Assembly: GCA_019454145.1 (NCBI GenBank)
Contig: CP075366.1
Location: 475,564-539,563 of the forward strand
Reading direction: 5' to 3'
Length of the DNA stretch: 64,000 nt
DNA from: Fimbriimonadaceae bacterium
GTDB lineage: Bacteria; Armatimonadota; Fimbriimonadia; Fimbriimonadales; Fimbriimonadaceae
The notes under the pieces were generated by a model, which worked only from the letters and a program-made list of their open reading frames with translations, was not told the origin of the DNA and made no database searches. Positions 7,425 to 17,040 of the stretch are shown here, one piece after another. Positions within the stretch are counted from its first letter, which is position 1, and the number at the start of each line of letters is the position of its first letter. The position numbers and the translations under genes were made by a program.

Positions 7425-10400
7425 ATGGTTCGCACTTTCCGTGCTCATATTGCTTTTGCTATTGCATTAGCTACGCTTACCACTTGCTTGGCACCAGCTA
7501 TTGCCAATGCGCAAATTGATAAGCCAACCCACCCGATACTTGCTGACTTAAAATGGCGATCAGTCGGCCCTTATAAAGGAGGGCGATCATCCGCAGTGAG
7601 TGGGGTGATAGGTGACCCGAAAACGTTCTACATGGGCACCACTGGTGGTGGACTTTGGAAAACCACCGATGAAGGTGAAACATGGGCGTGTATATCCGAT
7701 GGCTATTTCAGGACTGGCACGGTCGGTTCAATAGCCGTGGCTCCTTCAAACACGAACATTATTTATGTCGGCATGGGCGAACACGCGATCCGAGGAAACA
7801 TCACTCACGGCGACGGCATCTATAAATCCGAAGATGCCGGCAAAACCTGGAAGCACATGGGTTTGGAGAAAACTCAGTACACGGGCCGAATTCGAGTGCA
7901 TCCAACTAACCCGGATATTGTATGGGTAGCCGCCCTTGGGCCAGTGTTCGGCAAAAGCCCAGATCGAGGAATTTACAAGTCAACCGACGGCGGAAAAACC
8001 TGGAAGAAAACTCTTTACGTCGGTGATGAAACCGGCGGAATTGACCTCACCATAGACCCCAAAAACCCTGACAACATGTATGCTGCGATGTGGGAGATGA
8101 ATCGCCGTCCGTGGACATTCAATTCTGGCGGTAAGGGAAGCGGACTTTGGTATTCGAAGGACGGCGGCGTGAAATGGGAAGATGTGAGTCGCCGACCTGG
8201 TCTTCCGAAGGGTCTGCTAGGAAAGATCGGCATCGCGTACAGTCCGGTTGACAACACCCGGATGTACTCTGTGATCGAATCTACCGACGGCAATGCGATT
8301 TATTCTAGTGACGACTCGGGCAAGACCTGGACAAAAACTTCTGATAATCCGAATTTGCTACAACGGCCTTGGTACTACAACTACATCTACGCTGATCCAG
8401 TTGATAAAGAAACGGTGTATGTACTTAATGTTGCTTATGGCAAATCCACAAATGGCGGAAAAACTTTCTCCACTGGTGTAGCCGGGCACAGCGATCACCA
8501 CGATATGTGGATTGACCCTAAAGATAATAGCCGCTTAATAATGGGCAATGATGGCGGTGCGGCTGTTTCCATTAACGGCGGTCGAGCATGGTCTGCTCAA
8601 GATTTTCCGACGGGGCAGTTTTATCATGTGACGGTTGACAACGCTTTTCCTTACAATCTTTTAGGCGCACAGCAAGATAACTCCACCGTTAGAGTTCCCA
8701 GCCGCACAACTGGAGTCGGTATTACATCCGATGATTGGACAAATACAGCGGGTGGTGAAAGTGGTTATGCCGTAGCAAAGCCCGATAATCCTGACATCGT
8801 TATCGGTGCCAACTACGGCGGTTCTATGGTTGTTCGTGACCACAGAACGAATATGAACTGGTCTATTGACCCTTGGCCAGATAATCCTCTCGGAAGAGGC
8901 GCGTTTGAGGCGGTAGAGCGATTCCAATGGACTTATCCGATTGTGTTTAGCCCGCATAACCCCAATGTCATCTATGTGGGCAGCCAGCATGTACTGAAAA
9001 GCACGAATATGGGCCAGAGCTGGCAACGTATCTCCCCTGACCTCACAACCAACGATGTCAGCAAAATGCAGCCAGCTGGAGGTCAGATCACGCAAGACAG
9101 CACTGGGGTCGAAGTTTATTGCACCGTATTTACTATCGCGGAATCTCCGATTACTCGAGGACTCATATGGGCGGGCAGTGATGATGGTTTGATCCACGTC
9201 ACCAAGAACGACGGCGCAAATTGGATAAACGTGACTCCAAAAGGGATGCCGAAGAATGGTCGTGTGAGCATGATCGAAGCGTCTCCATTTCACCCTGGCA
9301 CAGCGTACGCTGCAGTTAACAACTATCAACAGAATGACTTTAAGCCGTACATTTTCGTCACAAATGATTACGGTTCGACTTGGACAGAAATGGTAGCTGG
9401 AATCGCTACCGATGACTTTGTAAGAGCGGTTAGAGAAGACCCCTCAGCAGAAGGCGTTCTTTATGCGGCAACTGAAGTCGGAGTCTATACATCGTCATCA
9501 GGTTCTTCGTGGTCGAAAATGGGTGGCTTGCCAGAGGTTCCGGTGCATGATTTGGTTGTTAAAGGTAACGATCTTGTGATCGCTACGCATGGTAGAGGTT
9601 TCTACATTCTTGACAACTTGATGCCTGTCCGAAACTTGGCAACTGCCAATGTCAACAAAGTCACAGTTTTTCCTGCATTTGGTAATCCAACTAGGGTTGG
9701 GCCAGTAGGAGCAGGAGACGTTGGGAAGAATCCAAGTGGAAGCGGATTGCAAGTTCAATTCTGGAGCCCAGATGAAGCGGATACAGCCCAAGTAGTAGTA
9801 AAGGATCAAGATGGGTTTGCGGTGGCAAGCACCAAAACTTCTGTCCGCAAAGGATTGAATACGGTCTACTTGATGCCTAACTATCCCGGAATGCAGAGCT
9901 TTAGAGGACTGCTCATGTGGAGCGGCTACACAGGTTCGCTCAAAGCACCCCCAGGCCAATATAAAACGCAAATTAAGATCGGAGAAAGCACCTATGAAGG
10001 CGTTGCGGTCTGGTCGAACAATCCGGCAAGTACTGCGAGCGATGAAGAAATGGTCGCTAAGTATAAGTTGTCACGAGAAGTCGCTGATGCTACAACGGAA
10101 GCCAACCGAATCGTACTTCGATGCCGAGGATGGCGATCTGCGATTCAGGAATCGGTTAAGGGCAGTTCCAACTTGGAAAAAACGGCTAAGCCGATTCTGG
10201 AGATGCTTGATCAAATAGAGAATGCTCTTCACCAAGGAAAAGCTAAATCGGGCCAAGATTTCTTGAACTACCCCATGCAGTTAAACAATCGTCTTGCCGC
10301 GCTTATTGGAAACGTGCAGTCGGGAGACTTTGGCCCAACCAAACAGAGCTATGATGTGTTCGCAATCCTCAAAGCCTTGCTGGATGTTGAAGTAGCAAGA

Positions 10401-10574
10401 ATCAATGCTGTAGAAAGGAATCTTGTGCCTGAACTCAACTCGGTTCTAAAGGCAAATGGACGACCAGAACTAGCTCCTAAGTTTGAAGAACTCATGCCCG
10501 CACGGGGCGGAGCGAGCGACGCAAATCCGTTTCAAGAATATGAACTACCAACGGGCGATGGCGACGGGGATTAA
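7425..10574 (+). CDS. Secreted BNR/sortilin (VPS10)-type beta-propeller protein
   Basis: A 1049-aa exported protein. The signal peptide (about 1-29) ends IANAQ. The body carries many Asp-box (S-x-D-x-G-x-T-W) turns, for example KTTDEGETW, KSEDAGKTW, KSTDGGKTW and SSDDSGKTW, as in VPS10/sortilin and WD40/YVTN/BNR-like propellers often labelled glycosyl hydrolases. The conserved HSDHHDMWIDP and SDDGLIHVTKNDG blocks also occur in the paralogue at 25.4-28.1 kb. The C-terminal 300 residues are an immunoglobulin-like and then a helical region. No glycosidase catalytic site can be assigned. A perfect inverted repeat sits just before the start. Confidence 0.82.
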   Translation: MVRTFRAHIAFAIALATLTTCLAPAIANAQIDKPTHPILADLKWRSVGPYKGGRSSAVSGVIGDPKTFYMGTTGGGLWKTTDEGETWACISDGYFRTGTVGSIAVAPSNTNIIYVGMGEHAIRGNITHGDGIYKSEDAGKTWKHMGLEKTQYTGRIRVHPTNPDIVWVAALGPVFGKSPDRGIYKSTDGGKTWKKTLYVGDETGGIDLTIDPKNPDNMYAAMWEMNRRPWTFNSGGKGSGLWYSKDGGVKWEDVSRRPGLPKGLLGKIGIAYSPVDNTRMYSVIESTDGNAIYSSDDSGKTWTKTSDNPNLLQRPWYYNYIYADPVDKETVYVLNVAYGKSTNGGKTFSTGVAGHSDHHDMWIDPKDNSRLIMGNDGGAAVSINGGRAWSAQDFPTGQFYHVTVDNAFPYNLLGAQQDNSTVRVPSRTTGVGITSDDWTNTAGGESGYAVAKPDNPDIVIGANYGGSMVVRDHRTNMNWSIDPWPDNPLGRGAFEAVERFQWTYPIVFSPHNPNVIYVGSQHVLKSTNMGQSWQRISPDLTTNDVSKMQPAGGQITQDSTGVEVYCTVFTIAESPITRGLIWAGSDDGLIHVTKNDGANWINVTPKGMPKNGRVSMIEASPFHPGTAYAAVNNYQQNDFKPYIFVTNDYGSTWTEMVAGIATDDFVRAVREDPSAEGVLYAATEVGVYTSSSGSSWSKMGGLPEVPVHDLVVKGNDLVIATHGRGFYILDNLMPVRNLATANVNKVTVFPAFGNPTRVGPVGAGDVGKNPSGSGLQVQFWSPDEADTAQVVVKDQDGFAVASTKTSVRKGLNTVYLMPNYPGMQSFRGLLMWSGYTGSLKAPPGQYKTQIKIGESTYEGVAVWSNNPASTASDEEMVAKYKLSREVADATTEANRIVLRCRGWRSAIQESVKGSSNLEKTAKPILEMLDQIENALHQGKAKSGQDFLNYPMQLNNRLAALIGNVQSGDFGPTKQSYDVFAILKALLDVEVARINAVERNLVPELNSVLKANGRPELAPKFEELMPARGGASDANPFQEYELPTGDGDGD

Positions 10575-10577
10575 CCG

Positions 10578-11216
10578 TTGATCATCGCGCCTGGGTCGAG
10601 CCTGCTCTTTGTTGGCGATAGCATTACGGATTGCGGGAGGGCTCGACCTGTTGGCGAATCTTCCAGTGGCTTAGGGAACGGCTACGTTTCGCTAGTAGAT
10701 GCTTATCTCAAAGCTAAACGCCCGAGTTCTCGCATTCGTGTTCAGAACATGGGCGTTAGCGGCGACACAGTACGGCATCTGGCAAGCCGTTGGGAAACCG
10801 ACGTCATAGATCAGGAGCCAGACTGGGTGTGCATTATGATCGGCGTCAACGATGTATGGAGGCAGCTTGACCGTTATTTGGAAGTTGAACAGCATGTGCG
10901 ATTGCCCGAATATCGCTCTACGCTAGCAAATTTGGTAGAGAGAACTCTTGAGCAATCTAAGGTTGTGCTTATGACTCCGTTTATCGTCGAGCCTAACATC
11001 GAAGACCCCATGCGCTCATTGTTAGATGACTATGGAGCTTCTGTGCAAGAAATCGCCAACGCACATGGCGCTGAGTTTGTTGATACGCAATCAATATTCG
11101 ATGAAATGACGGTGAGCATTCCTGCAATGGCTCTTTGCTCCGATCGTATACATGTAGGTACCGCTGGTCACATGGCATTAGCATTGGCATTTCTAGAAAC
11201 CATCAGAGCTATATGA
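10578..11216 (+). CDS. SGNH/GDSL-family hydrolase
   Basis: A 212-aa esterase/lipase-like hydrolase without a signal peptide. All SGNH blocks are present: block I FVGDSITD (nucleophile Ser), block II Gly in NMGVSGDTV, block III IGVNDVW and block V DRIHVGTAGH (Asp and His). It starts with TTG 10578, only 3 nt after the BNR stop, with GGGGA 8 nt upstream, so it is co-transcribed with that propeller protein. The acyl ester or sugar substrate is unknown. Confidence 0.85.
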   Translation: MIIAPGSSLLFVGDSITDCGRARPVGESSSGLGNGYVSLVDAYLKAKRPSSRIRVQNMGVSGDTVRHLASRWETDVIDQEPDWVCIMIGVNDVWRQLDRYLEVEQHVRLPEYRSTLANLVERTLEQSKVVLMTPFIVEPNIEDPMRSLLDDYGASVQEIANAHGAEFVDTQSIFDEMTVSIPAMALCSDRIHVGTAGHMALALAFLETIRAI

Positions 11217-11222
11217 AAAGAA

Positions 11223-11248
11223 TGGGCGACCCTCGTTAGGATCGCCCA
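11223..11248 (+). terminator. Hairpin between convergent units
   Basis: TGGGCGA (11223-11229) pairs with TCGCCCA (11242-11248), with partial pairing inside the loop. It lies between the SGNH gene and the end of the secretion operon. No clear T-tract is present on either side, so its efficiency is uncertain. Confidence 0.45.
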
Positions 11249-11273
11249 ATATCAATCAAGGAACTTGCTGTGG

Positions 11274-12056
11274 CTAGTTGCCGCCGCCACCGCCGCGTCC
11301 ACCTCGACCGAAGTTGCGCATAGCTTCATCGTCTTTGGGGTCGCGGGTGAACTTGGCACCTTGCATTTCTTTTAACTTTGCCTTTTGGTCGTCAGTTAAA
11401 ACCTTTTCAAATTCAGCATCAAGTGCTTTGTTGTTTTGCTCCATGAGCGGGCCCATTTCTTCACGGCTGATTTCGCCGTCTCGGGCTCGTTGCATAATGG
11501 TTGCATTTGCTGCTTGTTGCTGCTCTTGCAGTTCATCTAGTCGCTTCTTTTGGTCAGCCTTCATGCCGAGTTCCTTTTGGATTTCCGGCTTGAGGATGAC
11601 TCGCATACCGTCGAACTGCATTTGGATTTGACCAAGTCGGGTTTGTTGTTCTTTAGTAAGAACCTTCATCGCCGCTTCGTCAGCTTCCTTCGACATTTTT
11701 TCGAACTCTTCTCGAATAGCAGTGAAGTCTCCACCGCCACCACCGCCGTTTCGCAATTCTTCCATACGGGCTTGCATCTTGGCGCGTTGGTCAGCTTGAG
11801 CCTTTTCAAGGGCTGCCTTTTGTTCAGCAGTGATCTTAAGATCCTTTTGAACGTCGTTTCGACCGAGGAGCATTGACTTAGTCACGCTCATCATGCCTAT
11901 GCCGCCACGTTGCTGACCAAAGCCACCGCCGCCACCTTGTCGCTGACCACCACCAGCTCCGCCACCTTGTTGTCGGTTTTGGGCTTCAGCGGTCATAGGG
12001 AGAGCAAGCAGACCGAGAAGGGCTGCGCTTGCAATAATCAGATTGATCTTTTTCAT
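11274..12056 (-). CDS. Secreted Gly/Gln-rich Spy-like protein
   Basis: A 260-aa exported protein with a clear signal peptide (MKKINLIIASAALLGLLA to TAEAQ). It has a low-complexity GGG/QR-rich segment (about 27-55), a helical region with two LTxxQ-like repeats (LKITAEQKAALEKAQ and LGMKADQKKRLDELQ), and a Gly-rich C-terminus. The repeats recall Spy/CpxP periplasmic chaperones. It overlaps gspD by 4 bp and is the last gene of the secretion operon, so it may be an assembly factor or a substrate; this is inference. Confidence 0.7.
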   Translation of the reverse strand: MKKINLIIASAALLGLLALPMTAEAQNRQQGGGAGGGQRQGGGGGFGQQRGGIGMMSVTKSMLLGRNDVQKDLKITAEQKAALEKAQADQRAKMQARMEELRNGGGGGGDFTAIREEFEKMSKEADEAAMKVLTKEQQTRLGQIQMQFDGMRVILKPEIQKELGMKADQKKRLDELQEQQQAANATIMQRARDGEISREEMGPLMEQNNKALDAEFEKVLTDDQKAKLKEMQGAKFTRDPKDDEAMRNFGRGGRGGGGGN

Positions 12057-14476
12057 TTTCCGATGTCCTTTTTCGGTCCGGTTTTAATTCCCGAACCATT
12101 TGTTCCGGTGGGAGGTTGTGCCTTTTGCATAGCCTTTTGGCTTTCCTCACTCAACCGCTTCTTTTCATCTGCCGTGAGCCGAGCGCCTTCTTCTGGATTC
12201 CGCACAATTCGCGGCGTCAAGAAGACAAGTAACTCGGTTTTGACTTCGTTTTTATCTCGGGTCTTAAATAACTCACCGAGAAGAGGGATATCACCGAGCA
12301 GAGGCAGTTTCTTGACTTTGCTGGTGACTGTTGATCGCATCATTCCACCAAGAACGATCGTTTCGCCATCGTTAACAGAAACGGTGGTAAAAGCTTGTCG
12401 TTGGTTGACGATTGGTGCGTTAAAGTCGGTAAAGCCCTGCAGGTCGTTCGCAGTTTGTGTGACGTCCATGGTGACCGTACCATTTTGGGTAATGCGTGGC
12501 ACAACGTTGAGAACAATCCCAACGTCTTGGAACGCATAGTTGTAAGTCAGGTTGCCGTTAGCATCTTCTCGGGTGGAGAGAATGTAAGGAATACTCTGAC
12601 TGATATTAATTTCTGCTTCAACGTTGTTACTGGTGAAAATTCGTGGGGTGCTGAGAACCTGGAATTTATCGTCCGTCGCAAGGGCGTTGAGGAAGGAAGT
12701 CAATGCACCGCTCGTATAGGTGTATCGAAGCCCTTGCAATGACGGACTTGCGTTTTGCAATCCGTAAGCAGTTGCAGCACTACCATTTGAACCTTGGTTG
12801 TAGTTCCATTCGACACCTAGCTTCAGTGCTTTATCGAGAGTTGCCTCTACGATCAGGGTTTCGATCATCACTTGCTCAGGAATCCGGTCAATTTGACCAA
12901 GGATCGAACGAATCAAATCCATGTTTTCTGGAGCTGTGACAATGATGAGGCTGTTTGTGTTCGGATCAGGAATGATCGTGACTTGGCCGCCGAGGTCACG
13001 AACATTAACTAGCCGGCCATCTGCATTACGGGCGACGTTGCTTGTTCCGCCACCTTGCTGAGTTCGACCCTGGTTACCAAAACCAAAGTTGCCTTGCTGA
13101 GTTCGGACTTGAGTGTAGAGTTCGCCTTCAACTCCGCCATCTTCAAAGTCCATAACAACTTCGCCGCCACCCTTTCCATCGGGTACTACTCGAGTTGGGC
13201 CGTCATCAATTCCTCGACCACCACCGCCTCCGCCACCTGTGTTGCGGTTGCCACCACCTCCAGTATTGCGGTTATTATTGTTGCCCGTTCGGTTGTTGTT
13301 ATTACCTGTCCGGTTGCCAGTGTTGCGGGTGCCAAAAGCATTGTTGAGCAAGTCAGCAACGTTATCAGCACGGGCGTTATCTAGAGGAATGACGAATGTT
13401 GTATTTTCGACTTCAACTTGCTGGTCAAGTTCTTTTATCAAGCTTTCGACAACTTTCATAGCCGCTTCGGTCGCGGAAATGATCAGGCTGTTTGAGCGTG
13501 TATCAGCTGCAACGTTGGCTTCACCTGAGCCGGGGCCGGAGATTCGACGAATAAAGCTGTTAAAGCCGCCTTGGTTGTTTTGGCCTGTGTTTCCGCGCCC
13601 GGTTGGCGCATTTGCCGTGAGAACCGTTTGAACAGTTGTCACCAGATCACTTGCAGCTGCGTATTCTAGAGGGAATACTTTTGTTTGCAGTGGCGCATCA
13701 GTGAGTTTGTCGATTTCTTCAATCAATGCTTCAACATCGTGTTGTTTATCCCGCGGAGCGTTGACAATAACACTGTTACTGAAATCATCGGAAGAAGCGC
13801 GGATGGACGATCCTTGCTGCTGACCAAAGTTAAGCCCGCCGAAGTTAAATCCACCGCGACCGCCACGTTGGTTGTTTCGCCCACCACCGCCAAACTGGAA
13901 CTGCTGGAACGGATTATTGGCTTGTTCTTGCTGGGCAAAAACTTCGTTGATCACTCGGGCGACCTCTGAAGCACTTGCATAAGTGATGCGGTAGACCTTC
14001 AACTCAACTTTTGGAGTCTGAGGTTGCATCATTGCGGCAATTTGTTCAGGAGTCATATTTCCAAAGCCACCACTATCCTGTCGCTTTGGCTTGATGACAA
14101 TCAGAGATCCCTGTTTTTCCATTTGGAAGTTACGGAGACCAAGGGCCGCGTTAAGGATTTCAAAGGCTTGCTTAATGGGTACAGCTTTTGGGCTGCTGAC
14201 CGTCATTGGCTCTTTCAACGAAGGATCTTTGACAATGGTGATGCCTGAAACCTTCATGAATAAGTCAAGCACCAAGTCAACGTTTGCGTTGCGGAAGTTT
14301 AACTGGACTGTCTTGTTGGGCAGCTCAAACTGTTCCCACGCTGGTTTATTATTTTGTTGGCCTCCGCCCATTGAGGGGCCACCCGTCGTGAATTGGGCAC
14401 TGGCAAGCGGCGGAGCTACCATTGTCATGGCTATTGCCAGGGTACTAACGAGGAGAGTTCTGCGCATCTTTTTCAC
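12053..14476 (-). CDS. gspD: Type II secretion secretin GspD
   Basis: The outer-membrane secretin channel of the pathway, 807 aa. A signal peptide (about 1-28) is followed by an N0/STN domain (about 55-130, VQLNFRNANVDLVLDLFMKV), N-domain repeats (KVYRITYASASEVARVI, KVFPLEYAAASDLVTTV, FVIPLDNARADNVADLL) and the secretin core to about 770 (LSTPRIFTSNN, SQSIPYI, LPLLGDIPLLGELF, ELLVFLTPRIV). A low-complexity Asn/Gly/Arg tract near 380-420 interrupts the last N repeat. The C-terminal lysine-rich tail has no typical pilotin signal. It overlaps both neighbours in the operon. Confidence 0.93.
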   Translation of the reverse strand: MKKMRRTLLVSTLAIAMTMVAPPLASAQFTTGGPSMGGGQQNNKPAWEQFELPNKTVQLNFRNANVDLVLDLFMKVSGITIVKDPSLKEPMTVSSPKAVPIKQAFEILNAALGLRNFQMEKQGSLIVIKPKRQDSGGFGNMTPEQIAAMMQPQTPKVELKVYRITYASASEVARVINEVFAQQEQANNPFQQFQFGGGGRNNQRGGRGGFNFGGLNFGQQQGSSIRASSDDFSNSVIVNAPRDKQHDVEALIEEIDKLTDAPLQTKVFPLEYAAASDLVTTVQTVLTANAPTGRGNTGQNNQGGFNSFIRRISGPGSGEANVAADTRSNSLIISATEAAMKVVESLIKELDQQVEVENTTFVIPLDNARADNVADLLNNAFGTRNTGNRTGNNNNRTGNNNNRNTGGGGNRNTGGGGGGGRGIDDGPTRVVPDGKGGGEVVMDFEDGGVEGELYTQVRTQQGNFGFGNQGRTQQGGGTSNVARNADGRLVNVRDLGGQVTIIPDPNTNSLIIVTAPENMDLIRSILGQIDRIPEQVMIETLIVEATLDKALKLGVEWNYNQGSNGSAATAYGLQNASPSLQGLRYTYTSGALTSFLNALATDDKFQVLSTPRIFTSNNVEAEINISQSIPYILSTREDANGNLTYNYAFQDVGIVLNVVPRITQNGTVTMDVTQTANDLQGFTDFNAPIVNQRQAFTTVSVNDGETIVLGGMMRSTVTSKVKKLPLLGDIPLLGELFKTRDKNEVKTELLVFLTPRIVRNPEEGARLTADEKKRLSEESQKAMQKAQPPTGTNGSGIKTGPKKDIGK

Positions 14477-15158
14477 TTATGTTTGTGTTGTCAGTGTCCA
14501 AAACTGTTGGACCATTGGTGGAAGAAATTGTTGGAACAATGCTGGTACTGATCGAGCCGCCTTCTGGGCCTTTACCGATGTTGCCTTGCATCGGATTAAA
14601 CGGAGCATTGCTGCTTGCTGAGATTTCTCGATCCGTAACTATTGGACGATTCTCAAGCAGGATTAATCGTTTGACTTCGCCATTAGGGCCAGCTAAAGTC
14701 ACGCTATTGTTGGTGATATCCATAACGGTGGCGGAGCCGATAGTCTGACCTACCCGCAGATATTCGCCCTGTCCGTTACTGCTATTTTCGATTAACACCA
14801 TTGTTGAACCATCAAACGATACTGTTCCTGTGTAGTACCAAGTGGTTTCGCCGTTCACAAATCCAGGTGGAACTTGATTGGGAACGTTCCTGTCTCCAGC
14901 TTTGCGCGCACCACTTTCAACTACACTAGGTTTAAACGCATTTGAAATGGGTTCGTTCAGTGGATCAAATCGAGCTAGTTCATCTTCTTCCGTGAAAACT
15001 GAAACCTTTTGTCCGCGAGTGCTTGAACTGGTGCTTTTTGGTCGAACAGCAGGTTCAATAGTGCTCGTTTTCTTGGGAGGTTCGGTTAAAACGAAGCCAG
15101 CGATTGCTACCGCAAGAACCCCTCCGTAAATCAGCATTCGATTATTCTTTCGTGCCAT
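14445..15158 (-). CDS. PilP/GspC-like pilus or secretion assembly protein
   Basis: A 237-aa single-pass inner-membrane protein with the membrane segment MLIYGGVLAVAIAGFVL near residues 8-24. A Ser/Thr/Pro linker leads to a small beta domain around 108-170 (WYYTGTVSFDGSTMVLIE, GEYLRVGQTIGSATV, NSVTLAGPNGEVKRLIL), as in GspC/PilP homology regions that contact the secretin. The open frame extends further upstream, but ATG 15158 has AGAGGAG at good spacing and overlaps the PilO-like gene by only 17 bp. It overlaps gspD by 32 bp. Confidence 0.7.
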   Translation of the reverse strand: MARKNNRMLIYGGVLAVAIAGFVLTEPPKKTSTIEPAVRPKSTSSSTRGQKVSVFTEEDELARFDPLNEPISNAFKPSVVESGARKAGDRNVPNQVPPGFVNGETTWYYTGTVSFDGSTMVLIENSSNGQGEYLRVGQTIGSATVMDITNNSVTLAGPNGEVKRLILLENRPIVTDREISASSNAPFNPMQGNIGKGPEGGSISTSIVPTISSTNGPTVLDTDNTNISEKDAQNSPR

Positions 15159-15777
15159 TAGTTTTCTCCTCTGAATTTGTTGTATCTGTATTGTTTGCCG
15201 GCCTTGGTTTAACCGTATTCGTCGTACTGGGTCGCCGATTGGTTGCAACGACTTGTGGTGCCTTAATATAGGCGACGATTCCGATGGTGGCATTGACCAT
15301 ATCGGACTCCTGATCAGCCGAGGCAATCTGCACAACGTTAGTGCCGATCTTGGTCGAATTAGATTCCAGGGCCTTCATGAAAGCCGCCATATTGGGGAAT
15401 TTGCCATCGGCAAGGATAACAAAGTGCGCTCGAATCGTATCTCCATCCGAAACAGGGCTTTGTGGTCGGAAACTTTTTAGGTTGACGTTGTGCGCAGAAG
15501 CCAGTTGAGAAACCGTTTGCAGGATTTTTGGAGTTACCACTTCTTGGTCGCCTTCCCAAGTTCCGGTTTCAGCAAGGATGAGTTCTTGCAAGTAATCCTC
15601 ATCAGTTTTGATTTTGCGTTCAAGTTCGTTAACTTGCTGGTGCCGGTTTGCTTTTTCTTTTGCCTCAGTTGGCTTGGGTACGAACATATCGGCAAGGGCG
15701 ATAACAAGCATCAAAACAAGCGCAAGCGCACAGACCGCGTTCCAGGTCTTCCTATTGTTTCCAATCTCTAGGTTCAT
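15142..15777 (-). CDS. PilO/GspM-like assembly protein
   Basis: A 211-aa protein with a short cytoplasmic N-terminus, one membrane helix (about 14-32, AVCALALVLMLVIALADMF), a coiled coil (about 42-65) and a periplasmic ferredoxin-like domain. This is the PilO/GspM plan. Its position directly after the GspL/PilMN gene and before the PilP-like gene copies the usual L-M-C or M-N-O-P order. Identity rests mainly on architecture and context. Confidence 0.68.
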   Translation of the reverse strand: MNLEIGNNRKTWNAVCALALVLMLVIALADMFVPKPTEAKEKANRHQQVNELERKIKTDEDYLQELILAETGTWEGDQEVVTPKILQTVSQLASAHNVNLKSFRPQSPVSDGDTIRAHFVILADGKFPNMAAFMKALESNSTKIGTNVVQIASADQESDMVNATIGIVAYIKAPQVVATNRRPSTTNTVKPRPANNTDTTNSEEKTNGTKE

Positions 15778-17039
15778 TTACGTTTACGCTCCTTCTTAGG
15801 GTCAATTAGCGGCATATTGCCAACCACATGGGCTTTGATCGAAAACTGCACTACCGGAATTTCGCCAATGGCGTTGTTGTTGCTGAAAACAAGCTCAACA
15901 TCTCGCAGACGGGAAGAGGCGGACAAAGCATCAACCATGCCAGCGACTAATGCGTTGCTTTTTGCGGTTCCGCGCAAGGTGATGTCTTTCCCCCGTTCCA
16001 GAGTCATTCCAGTGAGCCAGAGTCCCTCCGGTACTGAATTCACCGCTACCGTCACGACGTCACTGAGGGATTGCCGTGGTTCAAGACCATCGCGCACCAT
16101 AGTAGATTCCGTCTCATACTTGGCAAGTTGGGAGGTAATCAAACTGTGTTTGTCTTTCAGCCGATTGACAACGCGAGTAGTTTCCGCCCGTTCTTTCGCA
16201 ACTTTGCGTTCTGCATCGTCACGATCCCACCAAGCAAGTGCGGCGACACAAAAGAGCGCGCACAGCAGTAACACTGCCAACTGACGCCGCCCCATGACCG
16301 CCTTATTTAATTCCTTGGCGATATCTTCAGGAAGCCGAAGATTGATGTTTGGGTGCCGCTGGCTCAAGACCTCAAGTGGGTGTTGGTCGGCGAGAGGAGT
16401 GTTAGAAGAAACTAACTCTCGCAAAGCTGTATGAACCACGGTTCGCGCTTGATCTACATCCGCACTGGCAATCGCCCGTGCGACTTCGCTATCAATTTCA
16501 GCCTGGGTGGTGACGTGGTTGGCAACCCGGCTGTAAAGCAGGGCTCCATGGTCGATAACGTCAAAGGATGTTCCGTCGGAAGACGAAGCAACTAATACTG
16601 TTGTTGGTTCGATCTCAGCAATGAACGAAGCTCCCAAGCTCGCCGGTATAACTTGCTCCACCTTAGCGCCAGCATGGGCAAAGAGGGCAGTAGTTTGGCG
16701 GACGGTTTCACTTTTTGCTGCAAAAACTACAGCTAAGCGGCCTTCAGAATTCTTATCATCGGTGAAAACGAGGTCGTATGCAATTTCGTGCGCGGGAAGA
16801 GGGAACAGTTCTTCTATGCGGAACCTAAGAAGATTTTTAGCCTCTTCTGTACTCACATCAGGAAGCCGAAGCGTTTTGACAAAAATTTGCCGCCGACCAA
16901 GTGCAAGGACAACCTTTTTCGGTCGCCCTAGAGCAGAGAGTGCTTCTACTGGAGTTGTAGCGCTGTGAACTCGGTGGGTGGAGGGATCCAGATAGAGGCA
17001 CGACTCGGGCGACCATTCAATGATTGGAAGGTGACTCAT
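15774..17039 (-). CDS. GspL-like inner-membrane platform protein (PilM + PilN architecture)
   Basis: A 421-aa protein. Residues 1-200 look like the actin-like cytoplasmic domain of GspL/PilM (VVLALGRRQIFVKTLRLPDV, RFRIEELFPLPAHEIAYDLVF). A membrane helix lies at about 253-271 (LAVLLLCALFCVAALAWW). After it come a coiled coil and a PilN-like periplasmic domain (PEGLWLTGMTLERGKDITLRGTA). This makes a natural GspL-type fusion of the PilM and PilN modules. In the secretion system it would couple the GspE ATPase to the periplasmic parts. It overlaps the PilO-like gene by 4 bp. Confidence 0.75.
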   Translation of the reverse strand: MSHLPIIEWSPESCLYLDPSTHRVHSATTPVEALSALGRPKKVVLALGRRQIFVKTLRLPDVSTEEAKNLLRFRIEELFPLPAHEIAYDLVFTDDKNSEGRLAVVFAAKSETVRQTTALFAHAGAKVEQVIPASLGASFIAEIEPTTVLVASSSDGTSFDVIDHGALLYSRVANHVTTQAEIDSEVARAIASADVDQARTVVHTALRELVSSNTPLADQHPLEVLSQRHPNINLRLPEDIAKELNKAVMGRRQLAVLLLCALFCVAALAWWDRDDAERKVAKERAETTRVVNRLKDKHSLITSQLAKYETESTMVRDGLEPRQSLSDVVTVAVNSVPEGLWLTGMTLERGKDITLRGTAKSNALVAGMVDALSASSRLRDVELVFSNNNAIGEIPVVQFSIKAHVVGNMPLIDPKKERKRK

Positions 17040-17040
17040 T

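Noticed and set aside
8661-9329. Minus-strand open frame of 222 codons inside the giant BNR gene
   Set aside because: Its His/Arg/Cys-rich translation is a reverse-strand shadow of the Asp-box repeats.
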